This document shows, piece after piece, positions 14,801 to 23,313 of a stretch of 64,000 nucleotides of DNA. The position numbers and the translations under genes are program-made. Origin of the DNA: Ananas comosus (Eukaryota > Streptophyta > Magnoliopsida > Poales > Bromeliaceae); NCBI RefSeq assembly GCF_001540865.1, contig NC_033629.1:5162294-5226293 (forward strand), read 5' to 3'. The notes beneath the pieces were generated by a model. The model was given only the letters and a program-made list of their open reading frames with translations, did no database searches and was not told the origin of the DNA. Each line of letters opens with the position of its first letter. The first letter of the stretch is position 1.

Positions 14801-16592
14801 CATGGGAGTATAGAGAATTGTCTAATCGAACTGCCTATTGATTGTTAAATTTCACTTCCAATGAATTCAACGCCTAGTTATATATTTTGTAAAAGTGAAA
14901 TCAAACGTAGAACTTTATTCCACTACATCTATGCTCTGGCACACACATGCCCATCAACTTTAGAGTGGTTCAAACTTATTTCTGCAAAGATAAAAAGCTA
15001 GAATCAGATCTAAACTTTTTGCATTAGCCAGATATGGAGTACCTCAACAAAGCTACATAAATGATCAACAGTACTTCACAGGTAATAATCATCCTACAAT
15101 CGAAACTCAACGAGTTCCAAATACTTAATAGCTCGGAGGACAGTGTTTGTCATCAAGAAGTAGCAAAATTTACCGCCTTAAATAGGATTTGAACTGTATG
15201 ATGTCTCTAAACCCAAAATCATCCAAATAAAGAAACAAACAAGACAAGTTTTGACATAGCAAAGGAAAAACTAGTTCAGAAGTTTGCTTTTGATATGACA
15301 TCCTCCAGAACACTATTCCACTATCGTGAATGTGCCATCCATCCAGTTTCATCTATTAATTAATTCTATCAGATGCAGGAAAGAAAAACTAATGTTTTTT
15401 CACGCATGCTTACATTTATCATCATTTAGTAAAAGTAAGTAATGGACCTAAGAAAAATAAAACCAGCCAAATTTCTAATGTAGAACCTATAAAAGTGTCA
15501 TTCCTCTGGCGATCTTGATATGTTCCTAAGCTTAGGTTTTTTCATTATAAAAGTCGTATATGTCATTTTAAGATGGTTCCTTTATTTCCAATAACCTAGA
15601 AGTAAGGGTTAAGGCATGTAAATATGTATTTTAAGGTTTGAGAAATAATAAAGAATCAACTGTACTTTTTTCTATTTTCTTTTTTCTTTCTCCTCCTCTC
15701 TTACTATTCATCTCCTCCCCCGCCGCCCCACCCCCACCCCCACCCCCCCCGGCCCCCGGGCGGTGCGGGGCCGCTCTCTTCCCCCTCCCTCCTGTCACTT
15801 TCTAANCCCCCGGGCGGTGCGGGGCCTCTCTATTCCCCCTCCCTCCTGTCACTTTCTAAGAGGTTCTACCCCTCGAAGCGCAACCGCTTTCCCTATCGAT
15901 ACGGTAGGACCATATTAGATGTCCAACGAATCAACCTTGACTTTACACAACAGCATAGATTTTTCTACCCCAATCATAATCAAAGTATATCTAATAATAT
16001 GCCTCAAATTAAACTGTGCATGTTATCCTTTCAATCCATTCGCCACCAACATGACTCCTCAAACAACAAATTAACCAAAAAATACATTTCTCAAAACAGA
16101 CAAAGACATCATGCAATTATTCATTCTGTATTGTTAACATCCAGCTATTCATGACTACTAGACCTAAGACAAGGTCAAAATAAGCTAACATATATATCTA
16201 AAATACTAGAAACCCTCAATTGAAGCACAAACTGAACCTAGAAAATCAATTATCATGATTAAGATGCGACTTTGAAGAGAACCCATCACCCGATCGGTAA
16301 CAAAAACCCCAAAATCGTCAAAAAAAAAAAAAAAAATCCAATTTTGCGCGAAAACACAAGCTGAAATGGAGAAAAAAAAGGGGGAGAAGAGAGAAACCCT
16401 CACCTCAAGAGGCAAAGAACGGTCGATCGGGAGAGGGCATTGGGATCTGAGCTCGCCGAGGAAAGCGACGTCCGATCTAGGGCAAAAAAACGACGACGCC
16501 GCCGCCGCCGCCGCCGACCCGTCGGAAGATCCGAACAGGGAGGTGGCGACGAGGAGGACGAGGAGGATGAGGCGCGGAGAAGGCGCGGCCAT
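4649..16592 (-). CDS. 5'-adenylylsulfate reductase-like protein (APRL; thioredoxin fold)
   Basis: A four-exon minus-strand gene. Exon 1 is 16592-16404, exon 2 is 5685-5504, exon 3 is 5396-5272 and exon 4 is 5076-4649. All introns are GT-AG, and the joined frame is 307 codons plus a TGA. I see an N-terminal hydrophobic signal peptide (LILLVLLVATSLF), a conserved Cys pair flanking the DVAFLGELRSQ region, a thioredoxin-like domain with active-site motif WCPFS (CxxS rather than CxxC), the cis-proline segment HGFPA, and a hydrophobic stretch in the C-terminal third that looks like a membrane anchor. Plant APRL proteins share this order: signal peptide, one thioredoxin-like domain, one transmembrane helix. 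They lack the reductase domain of true APS reductases, so the name reflects similarity, not proven activity. A second in-frame ATG 33 bases upstream (16625) would add 11 residues; I chose 16592 because the signal peptide then starts at once. Intron 1 is unusually long (10.7 kb) because of transposons. A TATA-like run lies near 16770. Confidence 0.85.
9300..9660 (+). repeat. CT-rich low-complexity region with degenerate internal duplications
   Basis: Repeated units of the type TATCTTATAAGATCTCTCTC and CTATCATATCATCTCTC are spread through a pyrimidine-rich block. The open frame across it is Ser/Leu/Pro-rich purely from composition. Confidence 0.7.
10072..10099 (+). mobile_element. Helitron-like 3' terminus
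   Basis: A short GC hairpin-like stretch (CGCTGGCGAAGCGCG) is followed by CCCTATACTAG and then T. Helitron 3' ends carry a hairpin close to a terminal CTRR and insert before T. The 5' TC end was not identified, so element length is unknown. A similar end occurs on the minus strand at 50971. Confidence 0.4.
10390..10933. mobile_element. Fold-back MITE, family A copy 4
   Basis: Left terminus AGTTCAGCTAGTATACTATC and right terminus (minus strand) GAACTTGACTACAATACTATC are inverted. The arms continue with TTTTCGATGATG and CAATGATCGGCTCCG blocks and their inverse. It is more diverged than the copies at 1608 and 2249. Confidence 0.75.
10963..11193. mobile_element. Fold-back MITE, family B copy 3
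   Basis: It starts AGTCCGACTGGAGTGCTTC and ends with an inverted counterpart (GAAGTATTCCAGCGCAATTCT). The interior AAACCCTAGGGGGACCAC matches the other family B copies. It is preceded by TA-GA sequence and followed by (TG)n, then (TA)n(GA)n. Confidence 0.7.
11194..11276. repeat. (TG)n-(TA)n-(GA)n compound microsatellite
   Basis: Consecutive TG, CA, TA and GA dinucleotide runs fill the space between a family B and a family A MITE. Confidence 0.95.
11277..11816. mobile_element. Fold-back MITE, family A copy 5
   Basis: The ends GTTGAGCTAGAATACTATC and, on the other strand, GTTGAATTGGAATGCTATC are inverted. The TTTTCGATGATGGAG and CGACGATCGGCACCG blocks recur inverted on the right. The left flank is (TA)n(GA)n and the right flank is (CT)n(TA)n, so the microsatellites themselves extend the inverted symmetry. 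Confidence 0.8.
11817..11996. repeat. (CT)n followed by TA-rich microsatellite
   Basis: About 50 bases of CT dinucleotides are followed by about 120 bases of mixed TA/ATAT sequence. Confidence 0.95.
12058..13217. mobile_element. Non-autonomous hAT-like element 2 (GC-rich ends)
   Basis: The left end CAAGGTTTTAAAGATGCCG and right end CGGCACTTGAATCCTTG are imperfect inverted repeats of the same type as the element at 8622. The flanks GATACACG (12050-12057) and CATACACG (13218-13225) are an 8-bp direct repeat with one mismatch. GC-rich ends with repeated TGCCGCGACAC words enclose an AT-rich middle. No transposase is visible. Confidence 0.75.
14101..14697. mobile_element. Possible third hAT-like element
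   Basis: The right end CGGCAATCCTTG resembles those of the two elements upstream and is followed by GTCTAATT. The identical 8-mer occurs at 14093-14100 just before a GC-rich stretch (GCCCACGCCACC). The left end does not match the family terminus, so truncation or coincidence is possible. Confidence 0.45.
15752..15860. repeat. Tandem duplication split by a single N
   Basis: A 54-base segment beginning CCCCCGGGCGGTGCGGGG and ending CTGTCACTTTCTAA occurs twice, before and after the N at 15806, with two or three differences. It is either a true tandem repeat or a scaffold join that kept the overlap twice. Confidence 0.85.
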
Positions 16593-16767
16593 AGAAAAGG
16601 TAGAAATGAGAGGAGGGGTTCTCATTCTTCTTCTTCTTTCTCCCTTTCTTCGTTTATGTTTTAGTTTTCTTTTTTCTCTCTCTCTCTCCCTCTTCTCTTT
16701 CTCTTTCTTCTTGGTTTAGGCCAATCCCGACCTGGCTCGCACCAAAACAAGGAGCCCCTATGAATGG

Positions 16768-16799
<32 letters not shown>

Positions 16800-16833
16800 G
16801 ATGGGAAAATTTCCTCTATACCCTTCTAAAATC

Positions 16834-17408
16834 ATCTAATTACATAAATACTCATCTAAAAATTGAAATATCATGAATACCCCCCAAATTTGAAAAACTT
16901 ACAAAAATAACCTTACAATCAAGTTTCCATCCAAATTAAAGTTAATTATTATTTAAATTCCAACTTTACCTCTTTAATATTTCAAAATTAATAAACTCTA
17001 TCTAGAGTAAAAATTTACTAAAATTCAATTGATTTTAGTTTTAAATTGTTTCATTTCAATTACAAATAAATTTTTCTATTTGGAATAAATTGTATTTAAA
17101 TTAAATTTTATTTAATTTAACTACAATTTATTCCAAATAGAAATATTTATTTTTAATTAAAATGAATAATTTTTTTAATTAAAATCAATTGAATTTTACT
17201 TAGTTGATTTTGAAATATAATAGAGGATATTTATTTATGAAATAAAATAATTGAGCATTAAATACATAAGAGGGGTAGAGTTGGAATTTAAGTACTAATT
17301 AACTTTAATTTAGATAGAAACTTGATGGTAATGTTATTTTTGAAAGTTTTTCAAATTTGGGGGGTAGACATAATATTTCAATTTTTAGATGGGTATTTAT
17401 GAAATTAG
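16834..17408. repeat. 575-bp near-perfect hairpin (fold-back element)
   Basis: Bases 16834-16978 are the inverse of about 17267-17408; both contain CATCTAAAAATTGAAATAT, CAAATTTGAAAAACTT and AATTAAAGTTAATTA in matching order. The AT-rich middle is itself inverted around 17120 (CTATTTGGAATAAATTGTA and its complement). It lies 240-820 bp upstream of the APRL start, so it could affect that promoter or yield small RNAs. No TSD was established. Confidence 0.85.
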
Positions 17409-17737
17409 ATCACCGCCAATCGTCACCTAATTGCTCCTTGAGCATCTAGGTGCGCCAATCGTCACCCCACTGTTCAGAGTCAGCCAGATCACCGCCCCAA
17501 TACCCAGCACTCGAACTGGTGCGCGCTATATCCTGTAGCACACAAAACACGGGGTAAAAAGCACAATAGAATCTCGAAACTCACAGACTAGATAACCTCG
17601 GGATTAAATCCTGCATACCTCACGCTCTCATGTACCTACAATCTTATGGTCTCCCTAAGGTCAATCTAACAAATGGTTCAGTTAGAAAGCCTGTAAATGT
17701 AAATGTATTTGTTTCACACCCTGATATCATCTTAATT

Positions 17738-18990
17738 TGTCACGCCCCGCGGCTAATTTTAAAAACTTTCTATGATAAATATTATTTTAGAATTCAAAGT
17801 TGTGAAAAACGTGCCTTTTTTTAAAACTATCTCGCCCCCATGACATACAGACCTGCCACAAAATACAAAGTTATTCTGTTTGCACGGAAAGTCTCCCCTT
17901 ATTTGCACGGCGTACCATCTCATATACAAGATTCAGGATCAAGAATTACATTCCACATTCACAACCAGCCACAAATATTCATTCACATCTATGTATATGA
18001 AGAACAATTCCATAACTGCCTATTAGTTGAAAGCGCTCCCCACTCGGAAGCTTTATTTCAAAATTTTAAGTTGACAACGATTTCAAGCGTTTCAAAATTC
18101 ACTTTGAAAAGTATTTTCCACACAAAAATATTTTAAAATTCACTACCACGAGGGATAGAAAATTGAACAACACGATACGAAGAAACTAAAAGCCACAAGT
18201 ATAGAAAAATCCAAGTGAATGAAAAACCAAACTATATAAGTCCGAGTTATAAATCATGCATCCTCTAACTGAACCATTTTGTACTTTCGATTACGAAGTA
18301 AGGAAGAGAGTAAACCGGGTAACCACTACAGCCACTAGCTTACACGTCCTCTCGTCACATCGAGACCCGTCCCCTCATCCGCATCACCTAAAAAAGAGAG
18401 TGAGAAACCACAAACAAGGATTCCTAGTGGGTACGACAGAGCCATGAAAGCAAGTCGTATTTACTGGAAAACAAAGGAAAACGAGTAACAAGTATATATG
18501 TTGTGATATGAAAACGAACTACAGTAGTAAGGAAAGCAGTATAACAAAGAAGCAAGTAACTGAAAACTACTACTATAAAACTAATCCAAACGAACATATG
18601 CCTCAAGAGTAAGTAAACCAAACTTGAACCCAATCCAGTGCTTGCCATATTGGTCTGCAGACCTTAAGTGTTGCCTGTCACATTACCTGCACTGACCTGA
18701 TCCATGTACCGACTGGACGAGCTACCTGGATAGTACACCGCCTGGTCAGTGGCCAAACCGACTGGTGTCATGAATACACTCAAAGTGTTGTGACTAAGTC
18801 ATACGAAATACTCAACACAAAAACTGACACAAAGTCAATGCCTTGGTCAAAGCCAGATAACTGGCGTATGCACGTCGAGCTGGGATAACCAGAACAATAC
18901 TCAACAGTAACAAAAGAACTGCGCTTCACTCCAGAATGCAGTTGATAGAAAGATAAAATTTTACAGGAAGGACAGGAAAATAAAAGCCAT
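17738..18990 (+). mobile_element. LTR-like retroelement remnant with TGTCACGCCCCG terminus
   Basis: Begins TGTCACGCCCCGCGGC. The same terminus type occurs at 51607 (plus), and inverted counterparts end at 49266 and 41058. The sequence is non-coding. The right boundary is set only by where the viral poly(A)-like signal begins and is uncertain. Confidence 0.4.
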
Positions 18991-18994
18991 TGGA

Positions 18995-19000
18995 TTTATT
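18995..19000 (-). terminator. Candidate viral poly(A) signal (AATAAA)
   Basis: AATAAA on the minus strand, about 190 nt downstream of the TATA box at 19191. In caulimovirids the pregenomic RNA poly(A) signal lies a short distance after the start site, giving terminal redundancy. The placement fits, but the hexamer is common in AT-rich DNA. Confidence 0.35.
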
Positions 19001-19190
19001 TGTGGAGCTAGGATGCTATAATATCTAATAAGAGGCGTGCTTCATTCTTCACTTGTCGTCGAAATGATCTTCCTTTAAGCTTCAGTGCTTCTTTACATGA
19101 GGCAGTGGAGAATGGAAATTTTTTTTATATCTCTTGAACCATTCGATGCTTTTTTTTTTTCGATGCTTCAGAGGGGAGGAGGAGGTCCTC

Positions 19191-19291
19191 TTTTATAGGC
19201 GAAGGAGGAGCGGTTTTGGTGGAGGAAAACCGTGGCGGCACCTGGTTTTCATTAAAACCGCGGCTACTCAGGTAATGGTTTAATGACGTCA
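19191..19291 (-). promoter_or_regulatory. Promoter-like region of the endogenous caulimovirid
   Basis: On the minus strand a TGACGTCA motif (19284-19291) lies 87 bases upstream of CCTATAAAAGAGG (TATA box at 19191-19197). Pregenomic RNA promoters of caulimovirids carry TGACG (as-1) motifs upstream of a TATA box and follow the last open frame. Here the region follows the viroplasmin-containing frame on the same strand, as expected. Activity cannot be judged from sequence. Confidence 0.5.
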
Positions 19292-19659
19292 TGATGATGC
19301 GGGGCCCGTAGTTTTTCAAAAAAAAACTATGGACGGAGAAGTTTTGTTGAGGATGGTATGATTTGGCGGGGCCCTTGGAATTTTGGTGGACTTGGTGCAT
19401 GAAGGATGTCCACGTGTTGGTTTATTATTTGTCCAAATGGAGGCTACGTGTTGATCCGTCATTCGCTTGGTGGAGACCGAAAATTGCTCTGAAAATTGGA
19501 AAGTCGGATTTCCTAAAATGGTGGTGCCTGTTTGGCAACAGATTTCGGAACCTTGCTTTTGGTGGTGGAGATGGATCACAAGGTGATTAGCAAAAAGGAC
19601 TAAAAACCAAAAATTAAAAACCTAAACTAAAACCCTTATTTTTGCCTGTGAAAGGATCA

Positions 19660-19860
19660 CAGCGGGTTTATCTTTTATCTTTTTTCTTTTTCTGATTTTT
19701 TCTTTCTTTTCTTGATTTTTTCTTCTTTTTTCTTCTTTTTTCATTTTTCAATTTTTTCTTTTGTTTTATCATTTTCAGATTCTTTCTTCTTCTTTTGATA
19801 TTTCCACTTTTCTCTGAAAATTTTTTGTTTTTTCTCTTCTCTTTTTTTTTTTTAGCAGTG
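19660..19860. repeat. Polypyrimidine tract (polypurine on the minus strand)
   Basis: About 200 bases of almost pure T/C with TTTTTTCTT words, immediately downstream of the viral open frame. It may belong to the viral intergenic region. Confidence 0.8.
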
Positions 19861-19952
19861 TCCAATACAAGGACTAAAAGAAAAGGCGCAACTAAAAATG
19901 CAGAATTAAAAGAAATATTTACAAATATATACAAAACATCAGAACCAGGTGG

Positions 19953-22724
19953 TTAAGCATTTTCCCCTAAATTGTCAATTTTGGGAGAAGATGCTTCTAG
20001 TATCATGGGATCTTCTTGTTTTTCTTCAGTGTTTCCTATACTAGGGTGCGGTAATGGTTCTGAAGAGGGCTTAGGTCTTGGTAATGGTTTGGCGATTGGC
20101 AGTGGAGGTCTTTTGGAGAAAGCTTTTTGTAGTGGAAAAGGGGCAGATGATAAGGGAAGCGGTTTTACCGAAGTGGATGGATGGACTACTGGGATTAGTG
20201 GGTTTTGAAAAGGAGTATTTATGTTGGTGATAGGAGGAAAGACCAAACTTGGTGTTATTGTCATTATAGGAGGATACTTTGGAAAAGGAGAAGAGGGAGA
20301 TTGAGATAGAGATACAATACCTTGTTGTGAAGGGTGCTTGAGGTCTCTGATCTGCTGTTCCAGGATAGCAATTCTTTGGAGATTTTTCTGATCCTTTGCT
20401 CGTAATTCATCACAAATGATATTCAGCTTTTGAAGCTGTGTGGCCATTGTTGAGCAGTTATCACAGAAACTATTTTTCTCAGGATTGTGGGTGGATGTAG
20501 ATGCTTGAATATGTGGGGAAGAGCGAATATTGGGAGGAATGAAAAAGTTTGGACCAAAATGGGTATGAGCAGTGTCTAAAGCTTCGGAGATAGAATGAAA
20601 ACCTTTGTAGAGAGGTTGGGGAAAATTTTTAATCTGGGTAATGACATCAATCCAGGAATCAAAAATTCCGATTTTAAAACCTTGAAATACCACATAGAAA
20701 GGGAAAGAGTCTTTGGGTTTGACTGTCTGAAAATATTCTATTAAGGAGTTTATGCATGCAACAAAATATTTTTTGTCTTGTTCTTGATGATTGGATGTCC
20801 TATGGTAACATAACCATAGATTGTCAATCAAACATTTTTGTTCGTCTGGTAATAAAATGGTAGGATTTCGAGGACGGAAAATAATTTGGGAATAATAAAT
20901 GAGATTTTCTTTGCCATAGGCTATCCGAGGTTGTCTTATAATAGGTGGTGTTTTTATGAGGGAATTAGAAGCTTTTGGATCCATGTCTGTGTCTGAGCCT
21001 GAAATGTCTGAATCTGAAATATCAACATACACCATGTTAATCTCAAAAGTGGTATGTTCAAAAAATCCTCTACTTAATTGATCAGGGAAAAAATTATCTT
21101 TTCCTCTAATATGTTCAAAATTAATATGGGTAATAGATATTCTGTCTTGGAAATTAATCCATCTACGTCTAGAGCTAGCTTTTTCGTCCTTTTTATGAGA
21201 GAATTTAGTAATAGCTTCATAGTCTGTTCGGATTGTTATTTCATGTTTATTAATAACATTTAGTTTGAAAGCATCAAGGGCATATATTACTGCTAATAAT
21301 TCAGCATCTATACTGCTTATTTTTCCTCTTTCTCTATATTTCCCACTTGCGTATCCGCATAATTTTTCTTCTTTTGTGTCACTATATTTATTAGATCTTG
21401 CTTTTAAGACTGCGCCCCAGCCTAAATCACAACCGTCTGTTTCTATAATAATATAATCAGAATCTAATGGAAGATCTAGGTCTGGTAATTCAGATACTAG
21501 GGTTTTTATTTGTTTAACCAACTTTATGTCTTCGGCATTAAAGTGTCTTTGTCCTGATTTTCCAGTCTTAGCATATAAAGGTCCTGCGATTTTTCCTAGG
21601 TCTTTGATAAATGTTCTGGCATAATTTACCAGGCCTAAAAAGGATTGTAATTCTTTGAGAGTTTCTAGCTTGTCTGGCATGTCTAGGATTTTCTTGGCTA
21701 TATGGGGTTGTAATTTTATTTTTCCTTCACCAATAGTTACTCCCAAGAAATTTATGTATTTTTTACAAAGTTCAACTTTATTTTTACTTATAATAATTCC
21801 ATGTTTAATAAATTCATGAAAGACTATTTGTAGGTGTCCTAAATGTTCTTGCATGTTTTTACTGAAAACTAAAATGTCATCGACATAAACTAAAACAAAA
21901 TCTCTGTGTTCATTAAAGATTGTATCCATTTTTCTTTGAAAAACAGAAGGTGCATTTTTAAGGCCAAAAGGCATAACTAGCCATTCAAAATGTCCTTCGG
22001 GGCAGGTAAATGCTGTCCATTCTATACTATCTTTATCCATTTTTACTTGCCAAAAACCTGATTTACAGTCAAATTTACTAAAAACCTTTTTATCTTGTAT
22101 GCTATTTATTAATTGAGATTTGTCTGGAATAGTGTATCCGTCAAATTTTGTATTGTCATTAAGTCTTTTGTAGTTAATTACCATTCTGCTTTTTCCTCTT
22201 ACTATCTCAGAATGTTTCATAACTATAAAGGCTGTTGATCTGTGTTTGGATATTGATTTTCGGATAACACCTAATTTAAGTAGTTCATTTATGTGTTGTT
22301 TAAATTGTTCTCTTTCTTCGTTAGTGAAGTCTATAGATGCAGTTCTAACTATATATTCTGGATTAATTATATCTAGTTTACAATATATTTTATCGTTTTC
22401 CCAATATTTAATTGGGTTATCCCCCATAATTTCTAGTTCATCTAGTTTATGTAATATTTCGTCTATGTCTTGTTGGTTTCTAATAAAGCCTATATTTAAG
22501 AGGGTTTTTTTCCAATTTACAAAGTCGTATTCCATACAAATTGAGTTGTTGTCTAATAGTTTTTCTAGATTATAAGAAAAATCATTATGCCAAGTGTCAA
22601 ATTCTAATAAGTCTGTTTCGTCTGCTATCTTATCTAGACAACAAGGTTCTCCTTTGGAGCAATTGTCACAGCAATCTATTCTATCTTTTAAAGGTTTCTT
22701 TGCTTTCTTTTGTACTGGAGTCAT
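19953..22724 (-). CDS. Endogenous caulimovirid RT-RNase H-viroplasmin polyprotein
   Basis: A single uninterrupted 923-codon frame. Order: Cys-rich segment (residues 16-33), reverse transcriptase (about 125-335, with FGLKNAPSVFQ and catalytic YVDD at 280-283), RNase H (about 425-552, acidic residues D430, E475, D501, and D548 in the PDQLSR motif), acidic linker (565-585), viroplasmin/caulimovirus ORF VI-type domain (about 675-722, FYVVFQGFKIGIFDSW), a second CDNCS motif (754-758), a predicted coiled coil (about 760-797) and a Pro-rich tail. RT and RNase H copy viral RNA into DNA. The viroplasmin domain occurs in the inclusion-body/translation transactivator protein of some caulimovirids, where it is normally a separate protein. 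No integrase, movement or coat domain was seen. All key RT and RNase H residues are present despite integration. An LTR retrotransposon is unlikely because of the viroplasmin domain. Genus not assigned. Confidence 0.85.
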   Translation of the reverse strand: MTPVQKKAKKPLKDRIDCCDNCSKGEPCCLDKIADETDLLEFDTWHNDFSYNLEKLLDNNSICMEYDFVNWKKTLLNIGFIRNQQDIDEILHKLDELEIMGDNPIKYWENDKIYCKLDIINPEYIVRTASIDFTNEEREQFKQHINELLKLGVIRKSISKHRSTAFIVMKHSEIVRGKSRMVINYKRLNDNTKFDGYTIPDKSQLINSIQDKKVFSKFDCKSGFWQVKMDKDSIEWTAFTCPEGHFEWLVMPFGLKNAPSVFQRKMDTIFNEHRDFVLVYVDDILVFSKNMQEHLGHLQIVFHEFIKHGIIISKNKVELCKKYINFLGVTIGEGKIKLQPHIAKKILDMPDKLETLKELQSFLGLVNYARTFIKDLGKIAGPLYAKTGKSGQRHFNAEDIKLVKQIKTLVSELPDLDLPLDSDYIIIETDGCDLGWGAVLKARSNKYSDTKEEKLCGYASGKYRERGKISSIDAELLAVIYALDAFKLNVINKHEITIRTDYEAITKFSHKKDEKASSRRRWINFQDRISITHINFEHIRGKDNFFPDQLSRGFFEHTTFEINMVYVDISDSDISGSDTDMDPKASNSLIKTPPIIRQPRIAYGKENLIYYSQIIFRPRNPTILLPDEQKCLIDNLWLCYHRTSNHQEQDKKYFVACINSLIEYFQTVKPKDSFPFYVVFQGFKIGIFDSWIDVITQIKNFPQPLYKGFHSISEALDTAHTHFGPNFFIPPNIRSSPHIQASTSTHNPEKNSFCDNCSTMATQLQKLNIICDELRAKDQKNLQRIAILEQQIRDLKHPSQQGIVSLSQSPSSPFPKYPPIMTITPSLVFPPITNINTPFQNPLIPVVHPSTSVKPLPLSSAPFPLQKAFSKRPPLPIAKPLPRPKPSSEPLPHPSIGNTEEKQEDPMILEASSPKIDNLGENA

Positions 22725-22754
22725 TGTGACATGTTTGTAGAATTTAACATAATC

Positions 22755-22810
22755 TCTATTAATGCTTATTCCTCCTAAAAAATCTATTAATGCTTATTCC
22801 TCCTAAAAAA
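22755..22810. repeat. 28-bp tandem duplication at the protease-RT junction
   Basis: A 28-base unit starting TCTATTAATGC and ending CCTCCTAAAAAA occurs exactly twice, 22755-22782 and 22783-22810. Because 28 is not a multiple of three, it puts the protease frame and the RT frame out of register and creates a stop at the end of the protease part. Confidence 0.95.
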
Positions 22811-23269
22811 TGGAGCATAAAATTTAAGCCTAATACAAAGTCTGCATTTATTTTCATTTTTCGTAACCAGACCTTGGGAATGGTATAAGTTTCATTGAAT
22901 GTATTACATGTATCTAAGAAGCTAATTTTTGCATTAGAAACATATTGTGTATATTTATGGGCAGTACCGTCCATTTGGATACCGCTTGTTGGTTCTTTTG
23001 CTGTCTTTCGATAATTTAAAGGGACTAAATCTGTATGTATTAGACATGTCGTACAGCCAGTGTCTATTACTGCTTCTGTTTCGAAGTCTTTATTTCCTAT
23101 TTGTATTTTACATGGAACAATTAGGCTTCTTAGTTTTAATCCTTCATTACAAATATAGCTATCTTCATATACTCGTAAATTTTCTTCTTCATAATATTCA
23201 GATAGTTCTGTTATATTTTCATGGATCTCAATTCCTTTTCCTTTGTTTGAAATGTATTCTAGCCCAACT

Positions 23270-23272
<3 letters not shown>
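22757..23272 (-). pseudogene. Viral aspartic protease fragment, truncated and frame-broken
   Basis: This minus-strand frame is open from the CA repeat at 23274 to a stop inside the 28-bp duplication. It contains the pepsin-like active-site motif IDTG (in AVIDTGCTTC, near 23080) and a second hydrophobic element ending in LGLNF. In caulimovirids this protease precedes reverse transcriptase in one polyprotein and cleaves it; the order here is the same. The N-terminal side is cut off by the microsatellite, and no coat or movement protein sequence was found beyond it. It is broken on both sides, hence called a pseudogene. Confidence 0.75.

Positions 23273-23273
<1 letters not shown>

Positions 23274-23312
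<39 letters not shown>
23274..23312. repeat. (CA)n microsatellite at the viral insertion edge
   Basis: An uninterrupted CA dinucleotide run of 39 bases. The viral protease frame ends exactly at its left side, and sequence to its right shows no viral similarity I can see, so it marks a breakpoint. Confidence 0.95.

Positions 23313-23313
<1 letters not shown>

Larger units (their letters stand above)
5686..16403 (-). other. APRL intron 1, transposon-filled
   Basis: It runs from a GT donor after LPLE to an AG acceptor before VTGDALD. 5.7-8.6 kb and 13.2-14.1 kb are plain AT-rich sequence with no feature I could support. The remainder holds the MITEs, hAT-like elements and microsatellites listed separately. 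No open frame in it resembles a protein. Confidence 0.8.

Noticed and set aside
19972..22575. Plus-strand frames opposite the viral polyprotein
   Set aside because: They are antisense shadows of the 923-codon frame.
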